From: Spirochaetota bacterium
Lineage (GTDB): Bacteria > Spirochaetota > Spirochaetia > Treponematales > Treponemataceae
Length of the DNA stretch: 64,000 nt
Reading direction: 5' to 3'
Assembly (NCBI GenBank): GCA_023443865.1
Contig: JAEZST010000022.1
Location: forward strand, 310,001 to 374,000
The notes below the pieces were generated by a model. The model ran no database searches and was not told where the DNA came from. It worked only from the letters and a program-made list of their open reading frames with translations. The translations under genes were made by a program, and so were the position numbers. Shown here piece after piece: positions 16,939-24,858 of the stretch (position 1 is its first letter; each line of letters starts with the position of its first letter).

Positions 16939-17502
16939 ATGAAATTTAACCCCACGCTTACGCCCCGCCTCAGGATTCGCGAATTCGAGGCCGCCGACCG
17001 CGATTTTCTCCTGCGCTTTCCGGCCAAGCCGGGACAGCTCAAATACATGCTCTTTTCCCTCGCTACCGAGGCCGAAGTGGACGATTTTCTCGATATCGTC
17101 CTGAGAAGCCAGGCTGAACAGGGCCGGAAGGAATGGCACCTTTTGGTCGAATTGCTCTCCGAAGGCGGCGACGCCCTTCCCATCGGCAGCGTTGACCTCA
17201 TGAGCGAGGATCCCGACGCCCCCGACGCCGAATTGGGGTATTTCTTCCTGAGCGACCATTGGGGAAGGGGGTATGCCGTGGAGGCGTCCCGCGTCCTTTT
17301 GGATTTCGCCTTCAATACCCTGGCTCTCCACCGGGTATGGGGCAAGTGCCACAGCGAGAACCTTGGCTCCGCCCGCGTCATGGAAAAGCTCGGCATGACC
17401 CGGGAAGGGACAATCCGCGAACACGTTTGGATGCGCGACCATTGGCGCACCAGCTACCTCTACGGCATTCTCGACCGGGAGTGGCCGACGGCCCGGTCAT
17501 AG
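16939..17502 (+). CDS. GNAT N-acetyltransferase (RimJ/RimL type)
   Basis: 187 residues. Single GNAT fold of the RimJ/RimL subgroup: PRLRIREFEAADRDFLL at the start, GSVDLMSEDPDAPDAELGYFF, the acetyl-CoA loop WGRGYAVEASRVLLDFAF, and HSENLGSARVMEKLGMTREG. The substrate is unknown (ribosomal protein, amino acid or antibiotic are all possible for the family). TATACT at 16923-16928 lies 10 nt before ATG, so it may be transcribed on its own as a near-leaderless message although it sits inside the aryl-acid gene cluster. Confidence 0.9.
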   Translation: MKFNPTLTPRLRIREFEAADRDFLLRFPAKPGQLKYMLFSLATEAEVDDFLDIVLRSQAEQGRKEWHLLVELLSEGGDALPIGSVDLMSEDPDAPDAELGYFFLSDHWGRGYAVEASRVLLDFAFNTLALHRVWGKCHSENLGSARVMEKLGMTREGTIREHVWMRDHWRTSYLYGILDREWPTARS

Positions 17503-17583
17503 GCGCCGAAGGGAACGGACTCGCCCGCGCATTCCCCCGGATACGGTTTTCCCGAAAAAAAAACGGATAGTCTCTGCCGTTCC

Positions 17584-17614
17584 TTGACTCTCCCCTTGGA
17601 GGAGGCTCTAGCCT
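17584..17614 (+). promoter_or_regulatory. MerR-type promoter with 19 bp spacer and dyad
   Basis: TTGACT (17584-17589) and TAGCCT (17609-17614) are separated by 19 bp rather than 17. The spacer carries CTCC-CCTT-GGAG (17590-17601), extended imperfectly to CTCTCC/GGAGGAG. An overlong spacer with a central dyad is the hallmark of promoters twisted into shape by MerR-family activators. No merR gene is in the window. The downstream Shine-Dalgarno AAGGAG is at 17622-17627. Confidence 0.5.
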
Positions 17615-17634
17615 CGTGAGTAAGGAGAATGCAA

Positions 17635-18156
17635 ATGAAACAGGCATACGTAGATCCGGAAAGGGTCATCGCGGTTTCGGTTCGCGCCGTCCGGAAAACC
17701 TACGGCCCGAAAACGGCCGTGGAGAACATGAACCTGGAGATTTACCGCGGGGAAATCTTCGGCTTGATCGGCGCGAACGGCGCGGGAAAGACGACGACGG
17801 TTGAATGCGTTTTGGGAACCCGCTCTTTCGATTCCGGTTCGGTTACCGTATTGGGCATGAATCCCGCGATAGACCGGAAAAGGCTCTTTTCCCGCGTGGG
17901 GGTACAGTTTCAGGAAACCCGCTTTCAGGACAGGATTACCGTTACCGAGGCCTGCGAGACCGCCGCGGCCCTCTATCCCCGCGCCCGCGACTGGAGGCCC
18001 CTCCTGGATCGCTTCGCCCTTGCCGGCCGAGAACGCTCCCCGGTGAATTCGCTCTCGGGCGGCGAGCGGCAAAAGCTCGCGGTAATACTTGCCCTGATTC
18101 CCGACCCCGAGCTCCAAGTGCCCATCGTTCCCTACGGAAAAAAAACCGCGCGTTAA
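17635..18156 (+). pseudogene. Truncated ABC transporter ATP-binding protein
   Basis: 173 residues from ATG 17635 (AAGGAG 7 nt upstream). The Walker A is intact (GLIGANGAGKTTTVECVLG), the Q-loop is GVQFQETRFQ, and the signature is NSLSGGERQKLAVILALIPDPEL. The next residues should be the Walker B strand and Asp-Glu, but the frame runs into QVPIVPYGKKTAR and stops. Walker B, D-loop, H-loop and any permease partner are missing, so it cannot be a working ATPase. The family is the CcmA/drug-exporter type. The break falls directly before the promoter region of the next gene, as expected from a deletion. It is a remnant of a MerR-controlled exporter. Confidence 0.85.
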
Positions 18157-18230
18157 TTGGGGCTTCAGTCCCGGAAGTACCGTGAAATTTCGTGGCAACC
18201 CCCCGAAAAGCGGTGTATACTGCTTCCATT

Positions 18231-19535
18231 ATGATTTGGAATCCCGAAAACGAGTGTATGGATACGGGAGCGTTGCGGCGGCTTCAGTTCGCGCGGCTCA
18301 AAAATTTGGTCGAGCGGGTATATACCAACGTTCCCTTTTACAAAAAGAAGTTTGACGACGCGGGCATTCGCCCCTCGGACGTAAAATCCCTGGGCGATAT
18401 CGCCAAGCTCCCCTTCACCACGAAGGACGACCTTCGCGACACCTATCCCTACGGGCTTTTGGCGGTTCCGCAAGACGAAATCGTCGAGATTCACATGTCC
18501 TCCGGCACGACGGGAACGCCCGTGGTAGACGCGTACACGAAACGGGACATGGACGACTGGGCGGAAGGCATGGCGCGCACCCTTTCCGGCGCCGGGGCAA
18601 CCCGCAACGACACGGTTCAGAACGCCTACGGGTACGGCCTGTTCACCGGGGGCCTCGGGACCCATTACGGAACCCAAAAGATCGGGGCCACGGTGATACC
18701 CGTTTCCTCGGGAAACACCGAAAAGCAGCTCATGCTCATGCGCGATTTTAAGTCCACCATCTTCACCTGCACCCCCTCATACGCCCTGTATATGGCCGAG
18801 CAGGCCCGCGAGATGGGCATTGACCCGAAAACCTTCCATACCCGGGCGGGTTGTTTCGGCGCCGAGCCCTGGAGCGAGAATATGCGGAAGGAAATCGAGG
18901 CCGCCTGGAATATCAAGGCGTACGACATTTACGGCCTGACGGAGATTACCGGCCCCGGCGTCGCCTTCGAGTGCGAGGGCCAGTACGGCATGCACGTGAA
19001 CGAGGACCTCTGGTATCCCGAGATTATCGATCCCGCCACGGGCACCCCCCTCCCCGACGGCGAAAAGGGTGAACTCGTCATTACCACCATCACCAAGGAA
19101 GGGACCCCCCTCATCCGCTACCGCACCCGGGACATCACGTTCATCATCGCGGAATCCTGCGGCTGCGGCCGCACCACGCGGAGAATCCACCGCCTCTTCG
19201 GCCGTACCGACGACCTCCTGATCATCCGGGGCGTGAACGTGTTCCCGAGCCAGATCGAGCATGCCCTGATAGCCATCGAAGGGGTAGAGCCGAACTACCT
19301 GATCATCGTGGATCGCAACCCGCAAACGCATTTGGACGAGGTGGAGCTCCACGTAGAGGTGAACGTAGAGGGCTTCTCGGACGAAACCAAGGATATCGAG
19401 CGGCTTCGCAACCATATTGAGGCTACCATGAAAAGCAAGCTCGGTGTACACTTAAAGGTGAAACTCGTGGAGCCGAAGAGCATCGAGCGGTCGATCGGCA
19501 AGGCGAAGCGGGTTATCGACAAGAGAAAGCTTTAA
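18231..19535 (+). CDS. Phenylacetate-CoA ligase (second copy)
   Basis: 434 residues from ATG 18231; TATACT at 18216-18221 ends 9 nt upstream and there is no Shine-Dalgarno, so the message is probably almost leaderless. Motifs are MSSGTTGTPVVDAYT, IYGLTEITGPGVAFEC, RYRTRDITFII, FGRTDDLLIIRGVNVFPSQIE and the C-terminal IGKAKRVIDKRKL with the catalytic Lys. A CGCGRTTRR segment resembles the zinc-like CGCGR of archaeal paralogues. Together with the adjacent ACT protein this is the common paaK-ACT pair of anaerobes that degrade aromatic amino acids. The two copies probably prefer different aryl acids (phenyl-, hydroxyphenyl-, indole-acetate), which I cannot tell apart. Confidence 0.93.
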   Translation: MIWNPENECMDTGALRRLQFARLKNLVERVYTNVPFYKKKFDDAGIRPSDVKSLGDIAKLPFTTKDDLRDTYPYGLLAVPQDEIVEIHMSSGTTGTPVVDAYTKRDMDDWAEGMARTLSGAGATRNDTVQNAYGYGLFTGGLGTHYGTQKIGATVIPVSSGNTEKQLMLMRDFKSTIFTCTPSYALYMAEQAREMGIDPKTFHTRAGCFGAEPWSENMRKEIEAAWNIKAYDIYGLTEITGPGVAFECEGQYGMHVNEDLWYPEIIDPATGTPLPDGEKGELVITTITKEGTPLIRYRTRDITFIIAESCGCGRTTRRIHRLFGRTDDLLIIRGVNVFPSQIEHALIAIEGVEPNYLIIVDRNPQTHLDEVELHVEVNVEGFSDETKDIERLRNHIEATMKSKLGVHLKVKLVEPKSIERSIGKAKRVIDKRKL

Positions 19536-19551
19536 TCGACGGAGTGAACCA

Positions 19552-19968
19552 ATGATCATACAGCAAATTTCCATATTTCTTGAAAACGCGGCGGGCCGCC
19601 TGGCCGAGGTTACCCGGGTACTGAAGGACGGGGGCGTGAACCTCCGCGCCATCATGATCGCCGATACGGCCGACTTCGGCATTCTCCGGGTGATTACCGA
19701 CGATCCGGAAAAGGCGCGGAAAATCCTCGAGGCGGCCAAATTCACCACCAAGACCACCGAGGTGCTCGCGGTAACCATCTCCGATAAGGTGGGAAGCCTC
19801 GCGGACGTTCTCCATATTTTCGAGGAGAACGGGATCAACATCGAATACCTCTATGCCGCCCTGGACAAGGTAGGGGAGACCGCGGTGGTTATCTTCAAGG
19901 TTGAGGACCTGAAACGCGGGCTCTCGGTGGTGGACGCCCACGGCCTGAACGAGTCGATGCGGTTTTAG
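19552..19968 (+). CDS. Tandem ACT-domain protein
   Basis: 138 residues made of two ACT domains: residues 1-68 (QQISIFLENAAGRLAEVTRVL, GVNLRAIMIADTADFGILR) and 70-138 (VLAVTISDKVGSLADVLHIFEENGINIEYLYAAL). ACT domains bind amino acids at domain interfaces. In many anaerobes this two-ACT protein sits directly after phenylacetate-CoA ligase, as here (16 bp gap), and is thought to sense aromatic or branched amino acids. No catalytic domain is attached. It is likely a ligand-sensing regulator of the ior/paaK pathway or of the ligase itself. Confidence 0.93.
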   Translation: MIIQQISIFLENAAGRLAEVTRVLKDGGVNLRAIMIADTADFGILRVITDDPEKARKILEAAKFTTKTTEVLAVTISDKVGSLADVLHIFEENGINIEYLYAALDKVGETAVVIFKVEDLKRGLSVVDAHGLNESMRF

Positions 19969-19983
19969 GGACCGCGCCGAGCG

Positions 19984-20988
19984 ATGTCCGTATCGATACA
20001 CGACGTAGCGAAGGCAACCTCCCTCTCGTGCGAGACCATCCTGGAGGGCCTGGTAACGCCGTCGGCCCTCGAGCCCGAGGTGGTTCGGCATATCATGCAG
20101 GCGATCAGGAGCACGGGCTATCTCGATACCTTCGCCCGTTGGAAAGAGGCGGGACCGCCGCGGTACGTGGCCATCGTCTCCCCGTGGCTGGATTCGGCCG
20201 CGGGCACCGAAACCTATAAGGGCATTGACCGGGCGATTTCGGCCCTGGGGCTCAACGTTATTCCCTTCGTGGTTCAGACCCGGGGTTCTCCCTCGGTACA
20301 GGAAGAGGTTTTAAAGGCGATCCTCCCGAACGGCGACATAGACGCGGCGATCGTGCATAACATGCAGCCCTCGGCCGGCATGTTGGAACGCTTTGCCGCC
20401 GCGGGCAAACCCGTGGTGCTCGCGGAATCCCGGGTCGACTATGCCCAGTCCGTGCTCCTGGAGAACGGCAAGGGCATGTCCATAGGCATAAATTACCTGG
20501 TAGGCCAGGGGTACCGCCGAATCGCGCTGATGAACGGGCCCTCTACGGGACCGGAAGCGGGAAGCGTGGCCTCCGAACGCCTGATAGGGTACCTCACCGC
20601 CCTGCAGCGGCGCGGCATCCCCTTCGACGAAACCCTGGTCTTCGAATCGCGGAATTACGACATTGAAGCGGGCTTTCGGGCCTTCGAGTATTTCTACGGG
20701 AGGGGTCCCCTCCCCGACGCGATATTTTGCGCCACCGGCGATATGAGCGCCCTGGGCTTCATAAACGCGGCCCACGGGGAGGGCGTCCGGATTCCCAAGG
20801 ATATCGCCGTCATGGGATACGACGACCTTCCCGTGGCTGGCTTAGTCAACCCGGGAATCACGACCATCCGGCAGCGGCACATTATCGCGGGCGCGGGTGC
20901 CCTGGTATTGGTCCTGGAGGCGTCGGTAAGCGGTAAGGGCGAAAACCTGGTCATAATTCCCGAGCTGGTCGCGCGCGAAACGGCCTGA
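19984..20988 (+). CDS. LacI-family transcriptional regulator
   Basis: 334 residues. The N-terminus VSIHDVAKATSLSCETILEGLV fits the LacI helix-turn-helix, but the second half (TPSALEPEVVRHIMQAIRSTGY) is looser than usual. The effector domain (about 60-330) has the periplasmic-binding fold with GINYLVGQGYRRIALMNG, FCATGDMSALGFINAAHGEGVRIPKDIAVMGYDDLPVAGLVNPGITTIRQ, and ends VIIPELVARETA, all typical of LacI/GalR. It starts 15 bp after the ACT gene and is probably the last gene of that unit. A regulator of an amino-acid pathway from a sugar-sensor family is unusual; it may act elsewhere, for example on the GH13 promoter near 46.1 kb. Confidence 0.87.
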   Translation: MSVSIHDVAKATSLSCETILEGLVTPSALEPEVVRHIMQAIRSTGYLDTFARWKEAGPPRYVAIVSPWLDSAAGTETYKGIDRAISALGLNVIPFVVQTRGSPSVQEEVLKAILPNGDIDAAIVHNMQPSAGMLERFAAAGKPVVLAESRVDYAQSVLLENGKGMSIGINYLVGQGYRRIALMNGPSTGPEAGSVASERLIGYLTALQRRGIPFDETLVFESRNYDIEAGFRAFEYFYGRGPLPDAIFCATGDMSALGFINAAHGEGVRIPKDIAVMGYDDLPVAGLVNPGITTIRQRHIIAGAGALVLVLEASVSGKGENLVIIPELVARETA

Positions 20989-21007
20989 ACCGGCCGCGAA
21001 TCCGTTG

Positions 21008-21036
21008 TTGCACACATTCACTCCATACGGTAAAAT
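21008..21036 (+). promoter_or_regulatory. Sigma-70 promoter of the lipoprotein pair
   Basis: TTGCAC (21008-21013), a 17 nt spacer and TAAAAT (21031-21036), followed by a leader of about 27 nt carrying AAGAGGA just before ATG 21070. This is an ordinary leadered promoter, in contrast to the leaderless ones elsewhere. Confidence 0.6.
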
Positions 21037-21069
21037 TACCCAACCCCTTCGCAAAAAAAAGAGGAACGT

Positions 21070-21681
21070 ATGACAGCACATAAGGTCAAAACGATATTGG
21101 GCGTATCGATGGTTTCGATCGCGCTTTTAGCCGGATGCTCTACCACGGGAGGGGTCAAGCCCCCGATCAGCGATAAAGCCGCGATAACGCCCGATTCCTG
21201 GGGCAGCCCCGAGACATCAACCCTGGTATTCGGTACCGTGTACCGGCAGGAATTGCTGTTTACGATGCCCTTCTTTCAGCTCGATTTCATTCAGATCAAT
21301 CCCGCCCTTTCGCCCTCCCTCGTTACGGCGGGCCGTAAGGGAAAAGCCTTCTTCCTTCCCCCCGTCGAGCCCGGCTCGGTCGAGCGCCTGCTCTATTTCA
21401 TGTATCGCGTGGGGGACAATACCTTCGAATCCCGGTTAAGCTTTCAGCCCGGCACCGGCGTGACGGTGGAAACCGAGGCTCCCGGCCTCAAATACGCCGG
21501 AAGTTACGTGCTTACCCCCGGAAAGCGGGACGAACGGCTTCCCGGTTCGAAGTACGCGTTCCTGCCCGCCCCGAAGGGTTCCGAGCTGAAAAGCCTTCAA
21601 TTGATCGCGCCGATATTCAAGGATACGGCGTGGGATTCCCTCATTCAAACCCGCATTACGGAGCTGAAAAATGAAAAATAA
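21070..21681 (+). CDS. Predicted lipoprotein of unknown function
   Basis: 203 residues. Lipoprotein signal MTAHKVKTILGVSMVSIALLAGC with lipobox LAGC, so lipidated at Cys 23 and membrane-anchored. The mature part is beta-rich without recognisable motifs (for example VFGTVYRQELLFTMPFFQLDFIQINPAL). The stop codon overlaps the following gene by 11 bp, so the two are made together. I recognise no family; a joint surface or envelope role is a guess. Confidence 0.78.
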   Translation: MTAHKVKTILGVSMVSIALLAGCSTTGGVKPPISDKAAITPDSWGSPETSTLVFGTVYRQELLFTMPFFQLDFIQINPALSPSLVTAGRKGKAFFLPPVEPGSVERLLYFMYRVGDNTFESRLSFQPGTGVTVETEAPGLKYAGSYVLTPGKRDERLPGSKYAFLPAPKGSELKSLQLIAPIFKDTAWDSLIQTRITELKNEK

Positions 21682-22276
21682 GACCCTGTTCCCGGTCATT
21701 GCCCTTTTGATTCTCGCGACGAGCGCGCATGCCCTTGATTTGTTCGGCAAAAAAAGCAACGACCTCGTCATGCTATACCGGGTGGTCGTAAATCCCGAGG
21801 CGAACGCCGCGTTCTACGGCGATTACGCGGCGATACTCAACCCTGAGGACGCGGACAAGGATACGCAAGGCGCCAAACCGGAAAATTCTTTAACCCTGTA
21901 TTTGAATAATACCTGGCGGGATTTCGAATATACCGAAATCTCGGGGAGCGCGCCCTTTTATATCGCCAACGCGACATTGACCGGGGAGCGGAAAATCGTG
22001 CTGGACGGCATTCTGTACAATCCGGGCGGAGTCGACACCTTCCGCGTTATGCTTCCCCTTTCAGGCGAGTTCATCGTGCCCGGCGACGTACGGTACGTCT
22101 ATTTGGGAACCTTCGTGTATAACGTCGAGGGATATCAGTTTGCGGCGGAAAAACCGGTACGGATCGATGAACTCGACGCGGCAAAGGAATATTTCGCCAA
22201 GAATTTCGGCGAAGAAGCCGTTCTTTCGCCGGTTTTCATAAAAAGCCTGCCGTTCCAGGAGAAATCCGAGGAATAA
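21671..22276 (+). CDS. Exported protein of unknown function
   Basis: 201 residues. The N-terminus MKNKTLFPVIALLILATSAHALDLF is a signal peptide with likely cleavage after AHA; there is no lipobox cysteine, so it is periplasmic or exposed. The mature protein is beta-rich, with YRVVVNPEANAAFYGDYAAILNP, SGSAPFYIANATLTGERK and PLSGEFIVPGDVRYVYLGTFVYNVEGYQF, suggesting one or two sandwich domains. It overlaps the preceding lipoprotein gene and is likely its partner. No family recognised. Confidence 0.75.
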   Translation: MKNKTLFPVIALLILATSAHALDLFGKKSNDLVMLYRVVVNPEANAAFYGDYAAILNPEDADKDTQGAKPENSLTLYLNNTWRDFEYTEISGSAPFYIANATLTGERKIVLDGILYNPGGVDTFRVMLPLSGEFIVPGDVRYVYLGTFVYNVEGYQFAAEKPVRIDELDAAKEYFAKNFGEEAVLSPVFIKSLPFQEKSEE

Positions 22277-22285
22277 GGCCTCTTA

Positions 22286-22313
22286 TTGTCCATACGCCCC
22301 CAATCCGCTATAC
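22286..22313 (+). promoter_or_regulatory. lysS promoter, near-leaderless
   Basis: TTGTCC (22286-22291), a 16 nt spacer and TATACT (22308-22313). ATG 22325 follows after 11 nt, so the predicted 5' leader is only about 4-5 nt and holds no ribosome binding site. Confidence 0.5.
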
Positions 22314-22324
22314 TGCGGGGCATT

Positions 22325-23902
22325 ATGGACGTAAAGCTTTCCCATTGGGCGGACCAAACCGCCGACAAGATTATCCGCGAGCGGGGCGATCTGGACGTGT
22401 ATACCTGCGCGTCCGGAATTACCCCCTCCGGAACCGTGCATATCGGTAATTTCCGCGAAATCATTTCCGTGGACCTCGTGGTTCGGGCCCTGCGCTCGCG
22501 CGGCAAAAAGGTTCGCTTTATCTATTCCTGGGACGATTATGACGTGTTCCGAAAAGTCCCCGTCAATATGCCCAATCAGGAAATCCTCGAAAAGCACCTC
22601 CGATTCCCGATCACGATGGTGCCCGATCCCTTCGGCCGCGATGCCAGTTACGCCCGCCACCACGAGGTTGACGTGGAATCCATGCTGCCCAAGGTCGGCA
22701 TCCACCCCGAATTCCTGTATCAGAGCGAGCGATACCGCTCCGGTACGTACGCCGAGGGCATGAAGACCGCGTTGGAAAACCGCGACAAGCTCAAGGATAT
22801 CCTCAACCGCTACCGCGACGAAGGCCACAAGATGACCGGCGAATACTGGCCGATCTCCGCTTTTTGCGACGAATGCAACCGCGATACCACGACCATCGAG
22901 GGTTGGGACGGGGGCTGGGGCGTTACCTATTCGTGCGAGTGCGGGCACCGCGATACCGTCGACCTGCGTACCGCGAAGGGCATTAAGCTCGGTTGGCGCG
23001 TGGATTGGCCCATGCGCTGGAAGCACGAAAAGACCGTGTTCGAGCCCGCGGGCAAAGACCACCATTCCCAGGGCGGTTCCTTCGACACGGCCCGTCACGT
23101 CGCCGACGAGGTATACGGCTGGCCGGCGCCGGTTTCCTTCCGCTACGATTTCATCGGCATCAAGGGCACTCCCGGGAAGATGTCGTCGTCGAAGGGAAAG
23201 GTCGTGGACTTGCCCGACGTGCTCCGGGTGTACCAGAGCGAGATCGCGCGGTACCTGTTCGCGGGGACCCGGCCGAATACCGAGTTTACGATCAGCTTTG
23301 ACCTTGACGTTATCAAGATTTACGAGGATTACGACAAGACCGAACGCATCGCCTGGGGCCTCGAGAAGGCGAAAAGCGAAGAGGTTTTCGAGAAGGAAAG
23401 GCGGATATACGAGCTTTCCCAGGTGGAAGGCATGCCGCCCTGCGCGTCCTATCAGATTCCCTTCCGCCATTTGTGCAACCTGCTGCAGACCAACGACGGC
23501 GACGTGGACGCGGTGATAGCGGGCCTTCCGGACGTGAAGGACGCGCAACTCGACCGCCTTAAGGCCCGCGCCGCCTGCGCCTGGTACTGGATTACCGAAT
23601 GCGCGCCCGAGGACTTTCGCTTTGCCCTGCGGCACGACGGTTCCAAGGCCGACATAAGCGGGGCGGCGCTGCAAGCGGTGATAAAGATCCGCGACTCCGT
23701 GCTTCCCAAGATGGACGACGTGGACGAAAAGGGCCTCTCGGAGCTCTGCTACGCCGTCGCGACCGAATGCGGAATAGAGGCGAAGGCCCTGTTCACCGCA
23801 ACCTATCAGGCCCTGATTAATAAAGATCAAGGGCCAAGGCTTGCGTCGTTTATGAAAATCATCGGTAAGGAACGGTTACGGAAGATTTTGTCCGTTTATT
23901 GA
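22325..23902 (+). CDS. lysK: Lysyl-tRNA synthetase, class I
   Basis: 525 residues from ATG 22325; the longer frame includes the promoter. It charges tRNA-Lys with lysine. It is the class I (archaeal/spirochaetal) enzyme: HIGH-type motif GTVHIGNFRE near residue 41, KMSSSKG near 287, a zinc-ribbon-like stretch CDECNRDTTT...CECGHRD (about 180-215), and an alpha-helix cage C-terminal domain. Most bacteria use the unrelated class II LysS, so this gene is a phylogenetic pointer to spirochaetes or alphaproteobacteria. It is a single gene closed by a strong terminator. Confidence 0.96.
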   Translation: MDVKLSHWADQTADKIIRERGDLDVYTCASGITPSGTVHIGNFREIISVDLVVRALRSRGKKVRFIYSWDDYDVFRKVPVNMPNQEILEKHLRFPITMVPDPFGRDASYARHHEVDVESMLPKVGIHPEFLYQSERYRSGTYAEGMKTALENRDKLKDILNRYRDEGHKMTGEYWPISAFCDECNRDTTTIEGWDGGWGVTYSCECGHRDTVDLRTAKGIKLGWRVDWPMRWKHEKTVFEPAGKDHHSQGGSFDTARHVADEVYGWPAPVSFRYDFIGIKGTPGKMSSSKGKVVDLPDVLRVYQSEIARYLFAGTRPNTEFTISFDLDVIKIYEDYDKTERIAWGLEKAKSEEVFEKERRIYELSQVEGMPPCASYQIPFRHLCNLLQTNDGDVDAVIAGLPDVKDAQLDRLKARAACAWYWITECAPEDFRFALRHDGSKADISGAALQAVIKIRDSVLPKMDDVDEKGLSELCYAVATECGIEAKALFTATYQALINKDQGPRLASFMKIIGKERLRKILSVY

Positions 23903-23927
23903 TACCGCGTACCTTCATGCCCGTATC

Positions 23928-23963
23928 GCCCGGAAGCGCCGTCCGCCTTCCGGGCTTTTTTTT
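23928..23963 (+). terminator. Intrinsic terminator after lysK
   Basis: Stem GCCCGGAAG (23928-23936)/CTTCCGGGC (23947-23955) with a 10 nt loop is followed by eight T (23956-23963). It stops lysK transcription before the convergent transporter operon. Confidence 0.92.
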
Positions 23964-23994
23964 AGCCGAGGCGAACGCGAATCGGGGTAAAGCG

Positions 23995-24858
23995 CTATGA
24001 CGACCCCGGCGCGTTGGCGATTTTCGCGGGAATCAGAATGAAGGCGACGAGGGCCAGGGCATAGGGGAGCCCGAGTATCACGGTCGCGGGAACAGCCCCG
24101 GCGCCCTGCAGGCCGTTGGAAACGTGGTTTGCGGCGGCGAAGACGATTACCGCAAGCGCGACGGGGAAGGGCTTCTTGTACCCGAGATACACCGCCGCCA
24201 GGGCGGTCCACCCGCGGCCGGCGCTGAGACCGGGCGTGAAGGCCCCCAAATTGTAGGCCAGGGTCGCGCCCGCGCAAGAGGCGAATAGGGCGGCGACGCA
24301 CCAGGAGAGGGTCCGATAGCGGGAAGGGCGAATGCCGCGGGAAACCAGGAGAGCGGGCGCGCTGCCGGTAACCCGCAGGATTATTCCCGGCGAGGTATGG
24401 CGGAGAAGCAGGCTCAGGAGCGGCACCAGGAGGAAGGCGGCGGGAACCGCCGGGAAAGTGCCGGACCAATGGCCGACGCCCGCCGATTCGAGGGGAATGA
24501 CGCCCCGGGTGCCGAAAAAGGCGACGGACAAAAACGAGGTCAGGCCCTGGGACAGGAAGTTCACCGCGAGCCCGGTGAGGAAGGGGTTGGCCCCGGTTTT
24601 TTCGGTAAAGACGGCGATGAGCCCCATGAGGAGCACCACGATCGCGGCAGAAAGCGCAAAGCCGGCAACGGGGTTACCCGTCGCCATGGCGAGAGCGACG
24701 CAGAGGAAGCCCGAGAGGGTGATCGCCCCGTCCATGAAGACGGCCAGCACGCCCGCGTATTCCGTGACCAGGGCCCCGAGGGCCGCGAAGAGGACGGGAG
24801 CCGAGGAGGCAAGGACGATAAGCGAGAAGTCGAGTGCCGCGCGCAGCGATTCGGTCAT
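23995..24858 (-). CDS. Nucleoside-type ABC transporter permease 2
   Basis: 287 residues from ATG 24858, an inner-membrane protein with about eight hydrophobic segments. It belongs to the branched-chain/ribose permease superfamily (YufQ/NupC-like): EYAGVLAVFMDGAITLSGFLCVALAM, GLAVNFLSQGLTSFL, and the cytoplasmic loop GIILRVTGSAPALLVSRGIRPSRYR that meets the ATPase. Its start overlaps the stop of permease 1 as ATGA. It is the last gene of a BMP lipoprotein - ATPase - permease - permease operon. By analogy with treponemal Pnr and firmicute Nup systems it imports purine nucleosides. Confidence 0.88.
   Translation of the reverse strand: MTESLRAALDFSLIVLASSAPVLFAALGALVTEYAGVLAVFMDGAITLSGFLCVALAMATGNPVAGFALSAAIVVLLMGLIAVFTEKTGANPFLTGLAVNFLSQGLTSFLSVAFFGTRGVIPLESAGVGHWSGTFPAVPAAFLLVPLLSLLLRHTSPGIILRVTGSAPALLVSRGIRPSRYRTLSWCVAALFASCAGATLAYNLGAFTPGLSAGRGWTALAAVYLGYKKPFPVALAVIVFAAANHVSNGLQGAGAVPATVILGLPYALALVAFILIPAKIANAPGSS

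Noticed and set aside
15919..17442. A 507-codon antisense frame spanning paaK and the GNAT gene
   Set aside because: It crosses two well-supported genes and an intergenic promoter, with no protein family features.
22283..23830. A 515-codon antisense frame over lysyl-tRNA synthetase
   Set aside because: The forward frame has complete class I synthetase motifs; the reverse is a shadow.
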